From an uncultured Myxococcales bacterium (GTDB taxonomy: Bacteria > Myxococcota_A > UBA9042), in contig CAITYF010000070.1 of NCBI GenBank assembly GCA_903896545.1, positions 1 to 41,415 on the forward strand: a DNA stretch of 41,415 bases, written 5' to 3'. Under the pieces are notes generated by a model. That model was not told the DNA's origin. It saw only the letters and a list, made by a program, of their open reading frames with translations, and searched no databases. This document shows, piece by piece, positions 1 to 11,302 of the stretch (positions are counted from its first letter, which is position 1; every line of letters begins with the position of its first letter). Both the position numbers and the translations under genes were made by a program.

Positions 1-117
1 CCGGTCGGGCTCTACCCTCCGCGGTCCGGCTGACGCCGTCGCTCCGGGCGGAGACCCGCTGCGCGTGCCTCCGCCGCAAGCGGTTGCGATCCCTTCTTTC
101 GCGGCGGTCCACGCAAC
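1..117. other. Left-edge non-coding stretch
   Basis: These 117 bases lie downstream of the minus-strand metalloprotease gene, whose TGA is at 118-120. No start codon with a ribosome binding site and no convincing coding frame is visible, and I see no hairpin followed by a T tract. The stretch may hold the 3' untranslated region of the protease or the edge of a neighbour outside the window. Confidence 0.4.
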
Positions 118-2496
118 TCAGTCTTGCGACCGCCGCCGCCGCGCGCCCAACGCCAGAATGCCCACGAACAGCGCAGCAAGCGCGCTCGCCGATCCCGTCA
201 CGCCGGCGCTGCAGCCCGACGACGCGCCGCTGCCACCGTCAGTCGCCGTGCCGCCGCCTGTGACCGCGGCCGTGATGTAGCAGCCGCCAACCGACGTGTT
301 GACCGCGGCGCACGACTGGCCCGGACTGCAAAGGTTGTGGCTCGGATCGCACGGGGTCTGGCACCGCGTCGCGCCGCTTGCCGTCACGTCGGACGCGCAG
401 AAGCCGCTGACGCACTCGGCGTCGGTCGTGCAAGGCTGGTAGTTGTCCTTGCCGCCCGCCGACGTACACGTGCCCGTGGCGGAATCCGCGGCGCTGCGCA
501 CGCATGCCAGGCCGAGCACACACTCGCTGGGAATCGCCGAGACCGTGCACGCGCCGCCCTCGCCGGTGGTGCCGCCGACCGGGTCGGGTTCCTTGCCGCC
601 GACGCATTTGCCCGCCGTGCACGTGCCGCCCGCGCATTCGGTCGTCGCCGCGCAACTGCCGCCAGCGGGTACGCACGCCGTTTTGGGACCCGCAAAACAC
701 AGGCCGCCCGCGGTGGTATTCATGCAGGCGAAGCCGCATGGGCAAGTCGTCGGGTCGTTGACGGTGCAGACCTGCGTGCAACTCTGCTGGGCCAAGCCGG
801 CGACGCACAAACCGCTCTGACACGCGTCAGAGGAGTCACACGTGTCGCCCAGGCCCTTCTTGTTCGCGGCCGCGGGCACGCACGCTTGGGTGCCGTCCGT
901 CTGCGGCAGACACACGTCGGTGCCCGCGCAGTCGCTCGTCTGTGCACACGGGTTGCGGCAAACGCTCTGGACGTCGTCGGCGTTCAACTTGACGCAATTC
1001 AAGCCGGTGACGCAGTCGGTCTTGGCCGTGCACTGCGAGCCAACCGGCAGCTTGCCTCCGGTGCCGGGGACGCAAGCCGAGTAGCCCTCCGCTTGCGCTG
1101 TGCAGCCTTGGCCACCCGGACAGTCTGCCTTGTTCACGCACTTGGCGCGGCAGAACCCGGCTACGCACGCGCCCGACGTACACTCGGTTGACGCGCCGCA
1201 CGTCGCGCCGATCGCCTTGCCGCCGGTGCCGGGAACGCACACGCCTTTGCCGGTTGTGCCCGTGGACTGGCAGTCCTCTGTGGCATCGCACTGCGTCGGG
1301 TTCGCCACGGTGCAGGAAACGCGACAGATCTTGTTGAAGCACAGGTTCGTCGTGCAGTCGGTGTTCGCCGTGCACGCGTCGCCGGCGTTCTTCGTCGGCG
1401 TGGTGGTGCCGGTCGAGGGAATGCAGGCGCCCTGCCCGTTGCCGTTCTGATAACCGATGCACTGAAAGCCCGTGCCGCAGTTCGGTGCCGCCGTCTGGCA
1501 CAGTTGGCTGCAGTACGATGTGTTGTTGACCGGCTGGCAAAACAGAGGCGACGCGCAATCGGCGTCGATGCTGCACACCGCCCCCATCTTGCCGCCCGTC
1601 GGCGTCGTTGACGCGGTCCACGAGCACTTCGAGGTGCCGGCGTCGCAGCTCATCTTCGCCGCGTAGTATTCCTGACCGCTGCTGTCGGTCTCGTTGATGT
1701 ACGGGCAATCCGCGTCCGACGCACACGTATAGGCACCTTTGGGATTCAGAAAGCAGATCAGCTTCTGGTCATCCGCCGTCAACGTCGCCGTCGCACCGTA
1801 CGGATCTACCATCGGCGCCATCGTCGGCGGATCGCTCTGCGAGTAGTTCTTCAGCACGTGTTGCGCGCCAAAGAAATGCCCTTCTTCGTGAATCGTCACG
1901 CTCAAGATGTGCATCTTGGTCTTCTTGGTCGGTGTCGGCGTCTGATTCCACGGACCGGCATCGGCAAAGTTCACGGCCCAGTTGTAGTAGTAGGCATTGA
2001 ACGCGATGTCCGCCTCGTAGATTTTGCCTGAGGTCGGGTCAAACGACGGCGACGTGACGCCGAGCACATACGCACCAAAAGTCCACGCGTTCGTCGTGAC
2101 AAAGCCCAGTTCGTTGCGGCTGTTGGTCGTACCCAACGGCGTCATCTTCAAATTCAACGCGCTGGGACAGTCGGCGTCCGTGGAACACGTCTTGCCCTTG
2201 TCGTACGTGCACACGCCGTTGGCAGCGCAATGGTGCGTGTAGTTGAACGTCAGGTTGCCGCACGCGACGTCCATCCAGCCCTGGAATCCCAATTGGAGTT
2301 GCGCGTTGGCCACATCCCCCACAGCGCCGGGCGCGCCGGACGGATGCAGGTAGTAGTTCACACTCGTCTGCGTCCAATGCAGAAAGTTGTGGGAACCGGC
2401 TTGAGGTACGCCGACCGAAAACGCCCAAGCCGCCAAAGGCGTGAGGGCAAGCAACAGAAGCACGGGCAGAAACAAGTGTTTGATGAACGTCCGCAT
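118..2496 (-). CDS. Secreted metzincin-like zinc metalloprotease with cysteine-rich stalk and MYXO-CTERM-like anchor
   Basis: The 792-residue product starts with a Sec signal peptide (about residues 1-25, cleavage after LAAWA). Residues 203-213 read HEEGHFFGAQH, which fits the metzincin zinc motif HExxHxxGxxH, with Glu204 as the expected catalytic base. Methionines at 226 and 229 sit where the Met-turn should be. The N-terminal domain (about 26-255) is therefore a matrixin-like protease. Residues 258-750 are repeated short cysteine-rich modules of the CxxDxDCxxG type. The tail has a Cys in a Gly/Ser-rich segment, then a hydrophobic helix and an Arg cluster (RRRR) just before the stop. This is the layout of MYXO-CTERM sorting signals, which send proteins to the cell surface in myxobacteria. 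It is probably cotranscribed with the exported protein 39 bases upstream. The substrate is unknown. The protease motif is seen directly; the surface location is inferred. Confidence 0.88.
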   Translation of the reverse strand: MRTFIKHLFLPVLLLLALTPLAAWAFSVGVPQAGSHNFLHWTQTSVNYYLHPSGAPGAVGDVANAQLQLGFQGWMDVACGNLTFNYTHHCAANGVCTYDKGKTCSTDADCPSALNLKMTPLGTTNSRNELGFVTTNAWTFGAYVLGVTSPSFDPTSGKIYEADIAFNAYYYNWAVNFADAGPWNQTPTPTKKTKMHILSVTIHEEGHFFGAQHVLKNYSQSDPPTMAPMVDPYGATATLTADDQKLICFLNPKGAYTCASDADCPYINETDSSGQEYYAAKMSCDAGTSKCSWTASTTPTGGKMGAVCSIDADCASPLFCQPVNNTSYCSQLCQTAAPNCGTGFQCIGYQNGNGQGACIPSTGTTTPTKNAGDACTANTDCTTNLCFNKICRVSCTVANPTQCDATEDCQSTGTTGKGVCVPGTGGKAIGATCGASTECTSGACVAGFCRAKCVNKADCPGGQGCTAQAEGYSACVPGTGGKLPVGSQCTAKTDCVTGLNCVKLNADDVQSVCRNPCAQTSDCAGTDVCLPQTDGTQACVPAAANKKGLGDTCDSSDACQSGLCVAGLAQQSCTQVCTVNDPTTCPCGFACMNTTAGGLCFAGPKTACVPAGGSCAATTECAGGTCTAGKCVGGKEPDPVGGTTGEGGACTVSAIPSECVLGLACVRSAADSATGTCTSAGGKDNYQPCTTDAECVSGFCASDVTASGATRCQTPCDPSHNLCSPGQSCAAVNTSVGGCYITAAVTGGGTATDGGSGASSGCSAGVTGSASALAALFVGILALGARRRRSQD

Positions 2497-2535
2497 GCGC
2501 GTCGTCTCCCTGAACTCTGGATGGTGGACGCTCGA

Positions 2536-3183
2536 CTACTTGACGCGGTGAACGGGAATCGGCGCGACGGCGGGCTGCGGCGCAGCTTTTTGCGCGGCGA
2601 GCACGTCAGCCTTGAAGTCCGCGAGCAACTTGGCTCCCTGTTGCGGCGCGGCAACGGGCGTCACTGCGCCCGTCTGGCGATTCTGCGCCAGAAAGTGCAC
2701 GTCCGGCATGTCACGCACGATGGTCTTCTTGCCGAGCTTGTCGGTCTGCACGTTCCACTTGCCTTGCGGTCCGCCGCAAACGGTGTAGCCCTGCGCGGTC
2801 TTTTCCAGCGCAACGACAACCTCTTCACCCACTTGAAACGCTGGCATTCCCGGCACGGATACCATCATTCCATCGCTGCGAAGACCACCCGGATGTGCCC
2901 AAGTGAACTGTTTGGTGCCGCGCGCTTGGGTCACTTTCAACACTTCCTCGCCCTTCCACGCTTCCGTCACGTCGAGCGTGAACTCAGTCCACACGCCACG
3001 CCCCTGCGCGTGCTGATCGCGCGTCTTCACGCTCACGATCTTGCCGTGCAGGACCAGCTCCGAGGTCTGGACAAGTTGCGGCAGGTCGACCGCCAGAACC
3101 GTCATGGCTCGCGCCGGAAGCGCCAGCGGCGCGGTGGTGAGCACGGCCAGCAGAACTGTGAAAACAAAGCGAAACTTGGTCAT
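2536..3183 (-). CDS. Exported protein of unknown function, upstream partner of the metalloprotease
   Basis: I do not recognise a named family. I chose the ATG at 3181-3183 because a signal peptide follows at once (MTKFRFVF, then a hydrophobic core, ending PARA at about residue 26). The longer frame reaching 3249 would bury that signal behind 22 residues. The mature part of about 190 residues is predicted to be mostly beta strand: it has a segment about a function exported out of the cell (SELVLHGKIVSV), a WTEFTLDVTEAWKG stretch and a VGEEVVVALEK stretch, and a single Cys. Similar small exported proteins are often encoded beside matrixin-like proteases in myxobacteria. Here it lies 39 bases upstream of one on the same strand, so a shared transcript and a joint role, for example chaperone or inhibitor, are plausible but unproven. 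Confidence 0.75.
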   Translation of the reverse strand: MTKFRFVFTVLLAVLTTAPLALPARAMTVLAVDLPQLVQTSELVLHGKIVSVKTRDQHAQGRGVWTEFTLDVTEAWKGEEVLKVTQARGTKQFTWAHPGGLRSDGMMVSVPGMPAFQVGEEVVVALEKTAQGYTVCGGPQGKWNVQTDKLGKKTIVRDMPDVHFLAQNRQTGAVTPVAAPQQGAKLLADFKADVLAAQKAAPQPAVAPIPVHRVK

Positions 3184-3253
3184 GACGACGTTCCCCGGCG
3201 CGCATGCGCCTACACGCTTGAACGATAGCGGAATTCGCCGCAGATTCAACCGA

Positions 3254-4249
3254 TCATTTGTGTACGCGCGCCTCGTCCAGCATCGCCCAAGCGGCTTGCG
3301 TGGCCCCTTGCAGAGCGACGTTCGAGTCGCGGAGTGCGAACACGGGAATCTCCCGCATGACCGCCTCGTACCGCCCCTTGGCGCAGAAACCTTGAAGGAA
3401 CGCGCCGTTGTCCAGAAGCGGCCACAAGTGCGCGGTCAGTCCACCCGCAAGATACACGCCACCCACCGACCACGAAGTCAACGCCAGGTTACCCGCTTGA
3501 GCGCCGAGGAGGCGCAGGAACCACGTCGCGGTCGCCGAGCAAGTCGCGCAGTGACCGTCGACGGCGTGGCGTCCGATGAGCGCTGACGGGTCTAATCCCG
3601 CGACTTGCGCTTGCCCCACTTCGCAGACAGGCGCGTCGAGCACCGTGGTCAGACAATCCCAAATCAGCTTGAGTCCCGGACCCGACACGATCCGCTCCCA
3701 CGACACGTGCGGCCACTGCGTCCGCGCGAGGCGCCAAAGCGCGACGTCGTTGTCGTCCTGTGGCGCGAAGTCGGTGTGGCCTCCCTCGGTTGCTTGCACG
3801 TGATCGCGTCCCTCCGCGCGCCAGACAAGCGCTTGACCGAGTCCCGTTCCAGGCGCGATGACCGCACGCGGTCCCGTCCGCACGGTTCCCGTTTGCAGCG
3901 GCGTCAACGCGTCTGGTGCAAGCGCCAGCGCCCCCAACGCGGTCGCCGCCAAGTCGTTGAGGAGCCGCGCGGGGACTCCGAATGCTGCCGAGAGATCGCT
4001 CTCAGTGACGCGTGGCCACGGCAGGTTTGTCGTCTGCGCCGCGCCATCGATGACCGGCGCCGCGATGCCAAGTGCCACCGCGCTCAGCACTTCACCAGGC
4101 AGCAGAAACCGCTGGAGCATCTCCTGCAAGCTCGCGCAGTCCTGGCTCGGAACGACTGCTTCTCGTACGACCGTGACGACGCCGTTACGACGCGCCACGA
4201 GGCGCAGCCGCCCGTTGGTGCCACCGATATCGCCAGCAAGAATGAGCAT
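3254..4249 (-). CDS. glk: Glucokinase (ROK-unrelated, E. coli Glk type)
   Basis: This 331-residue cytoplasmic enzyme phosphorylates glucose with ATP to glucose 6-phosphate. It has the Glk family hallmarks: an N-terminal GDIGGTNGRL phosphate loop at residues 6-15, LLNDLAATALG with the catalytic Asp, PGTGLGQALV for nucleotide binding, and EGGHTDFAP for sugar binding. Length matches the family (about 320-330). The frame stays open far upstream to 5350, but that extension runs antisense to sucA and has no family match. The ATG at 4247-4249, directly before the phosphate loop, is the natural start. It is transcribed divergently from the sucA operon across a 261-base spacer. Within the window it may feed glycogen synthesis by glgC-glgA through glucose 1-phosphate, though it is not linked to them in an operon. 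Confidence 0.93.
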   Translation of the reverse strand: MLILAGDIGGTNGRLRLVARRNGVVTVVREAVVPSQDCASLQEMLQRFLLPGEVLSAVALGIAAPVIDGAAQTTNLPWPRVTESDLSAAFGVPARLLNDLAATALGALALAPDALTPLQTGTVRTGPRAVIAPGTGLGQALVWRAEGRDHVQATEGGHTDFAPQDDNDVALWRLARTQWPHVSWERIVSGPGLKLIWDCLTTVLDAPVCEVGQAQVAGLDPSALIGRHAVDGHCATCSATATWFLRLLGAQAGNLALTSWSVGGVYLAGGLTAHLWPLLDNGAFLQGFCAKGRYEAVMREIPVFALRDSNVALQGATQAAWAMLDEARVHK

Positions 4250-4510
4250 GTCCAAGGACTTCCGATGGATAGGCGGATGACGGCGCGAACCACACCCGAT
4301 GGGGAACGTTGGCAAATCCCGGAGGCGCGTGCCGACGACCGAGAATAGCGGCGGAAGTCCCGATGGCGCAACCAATCGCGGTCGTGACCCTCGACTTTTT
4401 GTGCGACGGCGCGCATCCTCGTTGGCGCTCGGGCGGACCAGGCCGTCCTCCCGACCTCTTCCTCCCGGAACGGTCAGCCGTCGGCCGCCCGACGGTTCCC
4501 AACGAAGCCC
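4250..4510. promoter_or_regulatory. Divergent glk / sucA spacer with a leader hairpin
   Basis: This 261-base spacer must hold the promoters of glk (minus) and of the sucA operon (plus). I cannot assign -35 and -10 boxes with confidence. A perfect 7-bp stem with a 4-base loop lies at 4478-4495 (CCGTCGG / CCGACGG, loop CCGC), ending 15 bases before the sucA ATG. It would overlap or sit just upstream of the ribosome entry site. Whether it affects translation is inference; GC-rich sequence produces such short stems by chance. Confidence 0.35.
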
Positions 4511-7285
<2,775 letters not shown>

Positions 7286-7339
7286 ACAAGTCCGCAGCGA
7301 GCAAGGGCAAAAACAGGTTTTGTGCAGGAAGGTCAAGTC

Positions 7340-8614
7340 ATGGCAGTGAACATCAAAGTGCCAACCGTCGGCGAGTCGATTACCGAAGTCGTGATTGGCG
7401 AGTGGCTCAAAGCGCCGGGCACGTGGGTCGCACAAGACGAGAACGTCGTGTCGCTGGAGACCGACAAGGTCAACGTCGAAGTGCCGGCGCCCGTCGCAGG
7501 AATTTTGGGTCAACCGATCAAGAAGCAGGGCGAAACAGCGGCGATTGGCGACATTTTGGCGTCGATCGAAGAATCCGCACAGCCCGCCGCGTCCGCAACG
7601 GCGGCTCCCGCACCCGCGCCTGTTGCCGCAGCGCCTGTTGCTGCAACCCCGCAAACGGAAGCCGTTGTCATGCCAGCCGCGCGCCGTGTTCTGGCGGAAG
7701 CTGGCGTCGACGCCCTGCTCGCCCGTGGGACCGGTCCCGGCGGTCGCGTTCTGAAGGAAGATGCGCTCCGCGCTGTGGCAGAAAAGCCCGCTGGCACGCT
7801 TTCGGCCGGCACAGCGATCCCGCTCGTGTACGCAGCGCCGCCGACACCCGCGTTGCCCGCGACAGCCAAGGTTGCGCCCGTTGCTCCGGCACCTGCGCCC
7901 GTTGTGACCGGCGATCGCCCCGTGGAAGTCGTGCCGATGACGCCGCTGCGTCGTCGCGTTGCTGAACGTTTGGTGCAAGCCCAGCAGACTGCGGCGATCC
8001 TGACGACGTTCAATGAAGTCGACATGACGGCGATTCAAGAACTGCGCAAAAAGCATCAGGAGTCGTTTGTTGCGAAGCACGGCATCAAGCTTGGCTTCAT
8101 GAGTTTCTTCATCAAGGCGTCGGTCGCGGCGCTCAAAGAATTCCCCGGCGTGAACGCGCAGTTGCGCGGCACTGACATCATCTATCAGCACTTCTACGAC
8201 ATCGGCGTGGCGGTCGGCGGCGGCAAAGGTCTCGTGGTGCCCATTTTGCGCGACGTGGACGGCCTGAGTCTGGCGCAGATCGAGAAGAAACTCGCAGACT
8301 TCGGCGCCCGCGCCAAGGCGGGAACGCTGAAGCTGGACGAACTGACCGGTGGCACGTTTTCGATCTCCAACGGCGGGGTGTACGGCTCCATGATGTCCAC
8401 GCCGATCCTGAACCCGCCGCAGTCGGCGATTCTGGGCATGCACAACATCATCGAACGGCCGATCGGCTTGAACGGACAGGTCGTGCTGCGGCCGATGATG
8501 TACCTCGCGCTCAGCTACGACCACCGGCTGATCGACGGCCGCGAGGCGGTGAGCTTCCTCGTGCGCCTCAAGCAAAGCCTGGAAGCGCCGGAGCGTTTGC
8601 TCCTGGATATCTAA
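7340..8614 (+). CDS. sucB: Dihydrolipoyllysine-residue succinyltransferase (E2 of 2-oxoglutarate dehydrogenase)
   Basis: The 424-residue E2 core protein moves the succinyl group from its lipoyl arm to CoA. It has one lipoyl domain (residues 3-78, lipoylated Lys43 in [12 protein letters not shown]) and an Ala/Pro-rich swinging linker (about 80-108). A peripheral subunit-binding domain follows at about 109-145 ([25 protein letters not shown]), then a second linker. The catalytic domain contains [13 protein letters not shown] and ends with [11 protein letters not shown], where His395 and Asp399 are the expected catalytic pair. I chose ATG 7340 because AGGAAGG lies 6-8 bases upstream and the lipoyl domain begins directly. 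A GTG at 7322 would add six unsupported residues. The linker between binding and catalytic domains is longer than in E. coli. It lies between sucA and lpdA. Confidence 0.96.
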   Translation: MAVNIKVPTVGESITEVVIGEWLKAPGTWVAQDENVVSLETDKVNVEVPAPVAGILGQPIKKQGETAAIGDILASIEESAQPAASATAAPAPAPVAAAPVAATPQTEAVVMPAARRVLAEAGVDALLARGTGPGGRVLKEDALRAVAEKPAGTLSAGTAIPLVYAAPPTPALPATAKVAPVAPAPAPVVTGDRPVEVVPMTPLRRRVAERLVQAQQTAAILTTFNEVDMTAIQELRKKHQESFVAKHGIKLGFMSFFIKASVAALKEFPGVNAQLRGTDIIYQHFYDIGVAVGGGKGLVVPILRDVDGLSLAQIEKKLADFGARAKAGTLKLDELTGGTFSISNGGVYGSMMSTPILNPPQSAILGMHNIIERPIGLNGQVVLRPMMYLALSYDHRLIDGREAVSFLVRLKQSLEAPERLLLDI

Positions 8615-8626
8615 AAGGAACCCAAA

Positions 8627-10024
8627 ATGGCAGAGCTGCAATCGTTTGACGTCATCTTCATCGGCGGCGGTCCCGCGGGCTACACCGGCGCGATTCGCGC
8701 GGCGCAGCTCGGCCAAAACGTGGCCTGCGTGGAAGTGGAACCGCGCCTGGGCGGCACGTGCCTCCGTGTGGGCTGCATTCCCTCCAAGGCGCTGTTGGAA
8801 TCGAGCGACAAGTTTCTGGAGACCAAGAATACGCTCAAGAAACACGGCGTTGTTGTTGATAACGTAAGCCTTGACCTCGCTAAAATGCTGCAGCGCAAAG
8901 AGACGATTGTGACGCAGCTGACGGGCGGCATCGCGGGGCTCTTCAAGAAGAACAAGATCGCGCGTTTTCTTGGGCACGGGCGACTGGACGGCGCGGGGCG
9001 CGTGGTCGTGCAGGCCGCGGACGGCAGCGAGACGGCGATCCTGGGCCAGCACATCATCGTGGCGACGGGGTCGGTTGTGACGCCGCTCAAGGGCGTGGAA
9101 CTGAACGGTGACCGCATCGGCACGTCGACGGAAGCGCTTTCATGGGCCCAAGTTCCTGAACACTTGGTCGTGATCGGCGGCGGCGTCATCGGTCTGGAGC
9201 TGGGCAGCGTCTGGCTGCGACTGGGCGCGAAAGTGACGGTTCTGGAGTACGCGGATCGCATTTTGGCGGGCACGGATCTGGAAGTGGCGAACGCGGCGCA
9301 AAAGCTGTTCAAGCGTCAAGGCATCGACTTCAAGCTCGGCGTACGCGTGACGGGCGCGACCTTGGATGGCAATGAAGTCGTCGTGACCGTGGCTGATTCC
9401 GAGCCAATTCGCTGTAGCCACGTGCTGTTGGCGGTCGGACGGAAACCGAATACACAAGGTCTTGCGCTAGAGAGCGTTGGAATTACGCCTGATGCGCGGG
9501 GTCAGATTCCCGTCGATGCCCACTTTCACACGACTGCGCCGGGTATCTACGCCGTCGGCGACGTCATCCACGGGCCAATGCTGGCGCACAAGGCAGAGGA
9601 AGATGCGGTCGCCTGCGTAGAGCAAATCGTGAACGGCTACGGGCATGTGGACTACAATCTGGTGCCGGGCGTCGTCTACACCGAGCCGGAGATCGCGACG
9701 ATCGGTCAGAGCGAAGAAGACTTGAAGAAGGCCGGAATCGCTTATCGCAAGGGCAATTTCCCGTTTGCCGCCAACGGTCGTGCCATCGCGCTGGGGCACA
9801 CGGACGGCTTCGTGAAGCTGTTGGCTGACGCGCAAACGGATCGCGTTCTGGGCTGCGCCATCATCGGGCCGCGCGCTGGCGACTTGATCGCGGAAGTGGC
9901 CGCGGCGATGACGTTCGGCGCGTCCAGTGAAGACGTCGCCCGGACTTGTCACGCGCACCCAACGCTCGCAGAGGTCGTCAAGGAAGCCGCTCTGGCGGTC
10001 GACGGCCGCGCAGTCAACATCTGA
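8627..10024 (+). CDS. lpdA: Dihydrolipoyl dehydrogenase (E3)
   Basis: The 465-residue FAD flavoprotein reoxidises the dihydrolipoyl arm of E2 and reduces NAD+. It has an N-terminal FAD dinucleotide fold (GGGPAGYTGA), the redox disulfide Cys45/Cys50 in GGTCLRVGCIPSKALLESS, and an NAD fold (VIGGGVIGLELGSVW). The second FAD motif is TTAPGIYAVGDV, and the dimer-interface active site is HAHPTLAE (His444, Glu449). All catalytic residues are present and length is standard. The start has a clear ribosome site (AAAGGAA, 12 bases after the sucB stop), so it is translated as the third gene of the suc operon. Co-location with sucAB suggests dedication to this complex, but E3 enzymes are often shared with pyruvate dehydrogenase and glycine cleavage, none of which is in this window. 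Confidence 0.97.
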   Translation: MAELQSFDVIFIGGGPAGYTGAIRAAQLGQNVACVEVEPRLGGTCLRVGCIPSKALLESSDKFLETKNTLKKHGVVVDNVSLDLAKMLQRKETIVTQLTGGIAGLFKKNKIARFLGHGRLDGAGRVVVQAADGSETAILGQHIIVATGSVVTPLKGVELNGDRIGTSTEALSWAQVPEHLVVIGGGVIGLELGSVWLRLGAKVTVLEYADRILAGTDLEVANAAQKLFKRQGIDFKLGVRVTGATLDGNEVVVTVADSEPIRCSHVLLAVGRKPNTQGLALESVGITPDARGQIPVDAHFHTTAPGIYAVGDVIHGPMLAHKAEEDAVACVEQIVNGYGHVDYNLVPGVVYTEPEIATIGQSEEDLKKAGIAYRKGNFPFAANGRAIALGHTDGFVKLLADAQTDRVLGCAIIGPRAGDLIAEVAAAMTFGASSEDVARTCHAHPTLAEVVKEAALAVDGRAVNI

Positions 10025-10081
10025 GCTCAATTGTTTCGCAGCGTTGACCGTCCCCTCTCGTCAGACTGTGATCCGACGCTT

Positions 10082-10114
10082 GGCAGCCGCGCCGCAAAGC
10101 GCGATGATGCTGCC
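10082..10114 (+). terminator. Candidate hairpin terminator of the suc operon
   Basis: About 60 bases after the lpdA stop there is a two-part stem. GGCAGC (10082-10087) pairs with GCTGCC (10109-10114). Inside it CGCGC (10088-10092) pairs with GCGCG (10099-10103) around a six-base loop, leaving a five-base bulge on the 3' side. No T tract follows, and the next gene's ribosome site begins at once, so termination could be partial or Rho-dependent. The assignment rests on position and structure only. Confidence 0.35.
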
Positions 10115-10125
10115 GTGAGGTCACT

Positions 10126-11244
10126 GTGAAACGTGCGCTTATCCTCGGTATCTGGCTTCTTGGCTGTAGCGGCGGGCAAGTCGCGGTCGACCCCGACTCG
10201 CCAACTGGCATGCAAACCCTGTGCGACATGGGCGAAGGTGCTTCGTGCGCGCGCCTGGGCTTGAAGCTTCTGCGCGGGGACGGTGTTCCCACAGACTTGA
10301 GCCGCGCCGCGGAGTTGCTGGACCGCGGTTGCTCGACAGGACAAGTCTACGCATGTGGTGAATTCGGCAACATGCTGCGTCACGGCCAAGGTGGGCACAA
10401 GGACACCGCGCGCGCCGCCCTCCTGCTGACTGGTGCGTGCACGGGCGGCCACATGCCGAGCTGCACGCGCGCGGCAATCCTCTACGAAACTGGTGAAGGC
10501 GTCGCCGTGGATCAGGTCAAGGCCGCGCAGTTCTATCAGGCCGCGTGTAACGACGGCGAAATGCGCGCGTGCAGCAACCTTGCGGGCCTGTTCTCCGAAG
10601 GCAAAGCGATCGCGCACGACGACCGGCGTGCCGCTGCGTTGTGGACGCAGGCGTGTGACAACAACTATGGACCAGCGTGTGCGGCGTTGGGCAACGTCTA
10701 CGAGCGCGGCGCGGGCGTTGAACAGTCGTACACCAAGGCCGCTGGCTTCTACAGCAAAGCGTGCGAGGTGCTCGGCACCGGTTCTGGCTGTTTCCTTCTC
10801 GGTATGGCGGCTGACCGCGGCGTGGGCGCTCGCCCCGACCAGCAACGCAGCCTCGTCTTCTTCAACCGCGCCTGTGAAAAAGGCCACGCGGTCGGTTGTC
10901 ACTACGCGGCGATTGCCTACGAGCAGGGTCGCGGCACCACCACCGACGAGTCCAAGGCCGTGGAACTCTACGAGAAGTCCTGCGACCTGCAACATGGCCC
11001 CGCGTGCCTGAAGGCCGCCGAATTGTACGGCAGTGGAAAGGTCCATCCGTTCTCCAATAGCTGGCATTCATTGGATAAAGCCTGCGCGGCAAAGGTGTGG
11101 GTCGCTTGCGTGAAACTCGGCAATTCCTTGCGCGCTGGCGATCGCGAACTTCCCGCTGAGCCCGAACGCGGTGCCGCGCTCCTGAAAAAAGCGTGCGACG
11201 CGGGCGAAAAGCTTGGCTGTGAGAATCCCAGCAAGAAGCGCTGA
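10126..11244 (+). CDS. Cysteine-paired Sel1-repeat lipoprotein (Hcp-like)
   Basis: The 372-residue product starts at GTG 10126 with GTGAGG as ribosome site. It begins with a lipoprotein signal (LLGC, acylated Cys14). The rest is about eight to nine Sel1-like alpha/alpha repeats (YExGxGVxxDxxKAAxxYxxAC). Nearly every repeat carries a Cys-x7-Cys pair, for example CSTGQVYAC, CNDGEMRAC, CDNNYGPAC and CEKGHAVGC. One pair has eight intervening residues. This spacing is the hallmark of the Helicobacter cysteine-rich Hcp proteins, where each pair bridges the two helices of a repeat. Oxidation after export therefore fits the lipoprotein signal. Such solenoids bind other proteins; the partner is unknown. 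The gene lies 58 bases upstream of a membrane Ser/Thr kinase on the same strand, so the two may be cotranscribed and the solenoid may sit near the kinase's outer domain. Confidence 0.88.
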   Translation: MKRALILGIWLLGCSGGQVAVDPDSPTGMQTLCDMGEGASCARLGLKLLRGDGVPTDLSRAAELLDRGCSTGQVYACGEFGNMLRHGQGGHKDTARAALLLTGACTGGHMPSCTRAAILYETGEGVAVDQVKAAQFYQAACNDGEMRACSNLAGLFSEGKAIAHDDRRAAALWTQACDNNYGPACAALGNVYERGAGVEQSYTKAAGFYSKACEVLGTGSGCFLLGMAADRGVGARPDQQRSLVFFNRACEKGHAVGCHYAAIAYEQGRGTTTDESKAVELYEKSCDLQHGPACLKAAELYGSGKVHPFSNSWHSLDKACAAKVWVACVKLGNSLRAGDRELPAEPERGAALLKKACDAGEKLGCENPSKKR

Positions 11245-11302
11245 TACGCTTCAATCTCTTGACGGAATCGCAGTCGCGGTGAACAGTCCCGACTGGAGTC
11301 CG

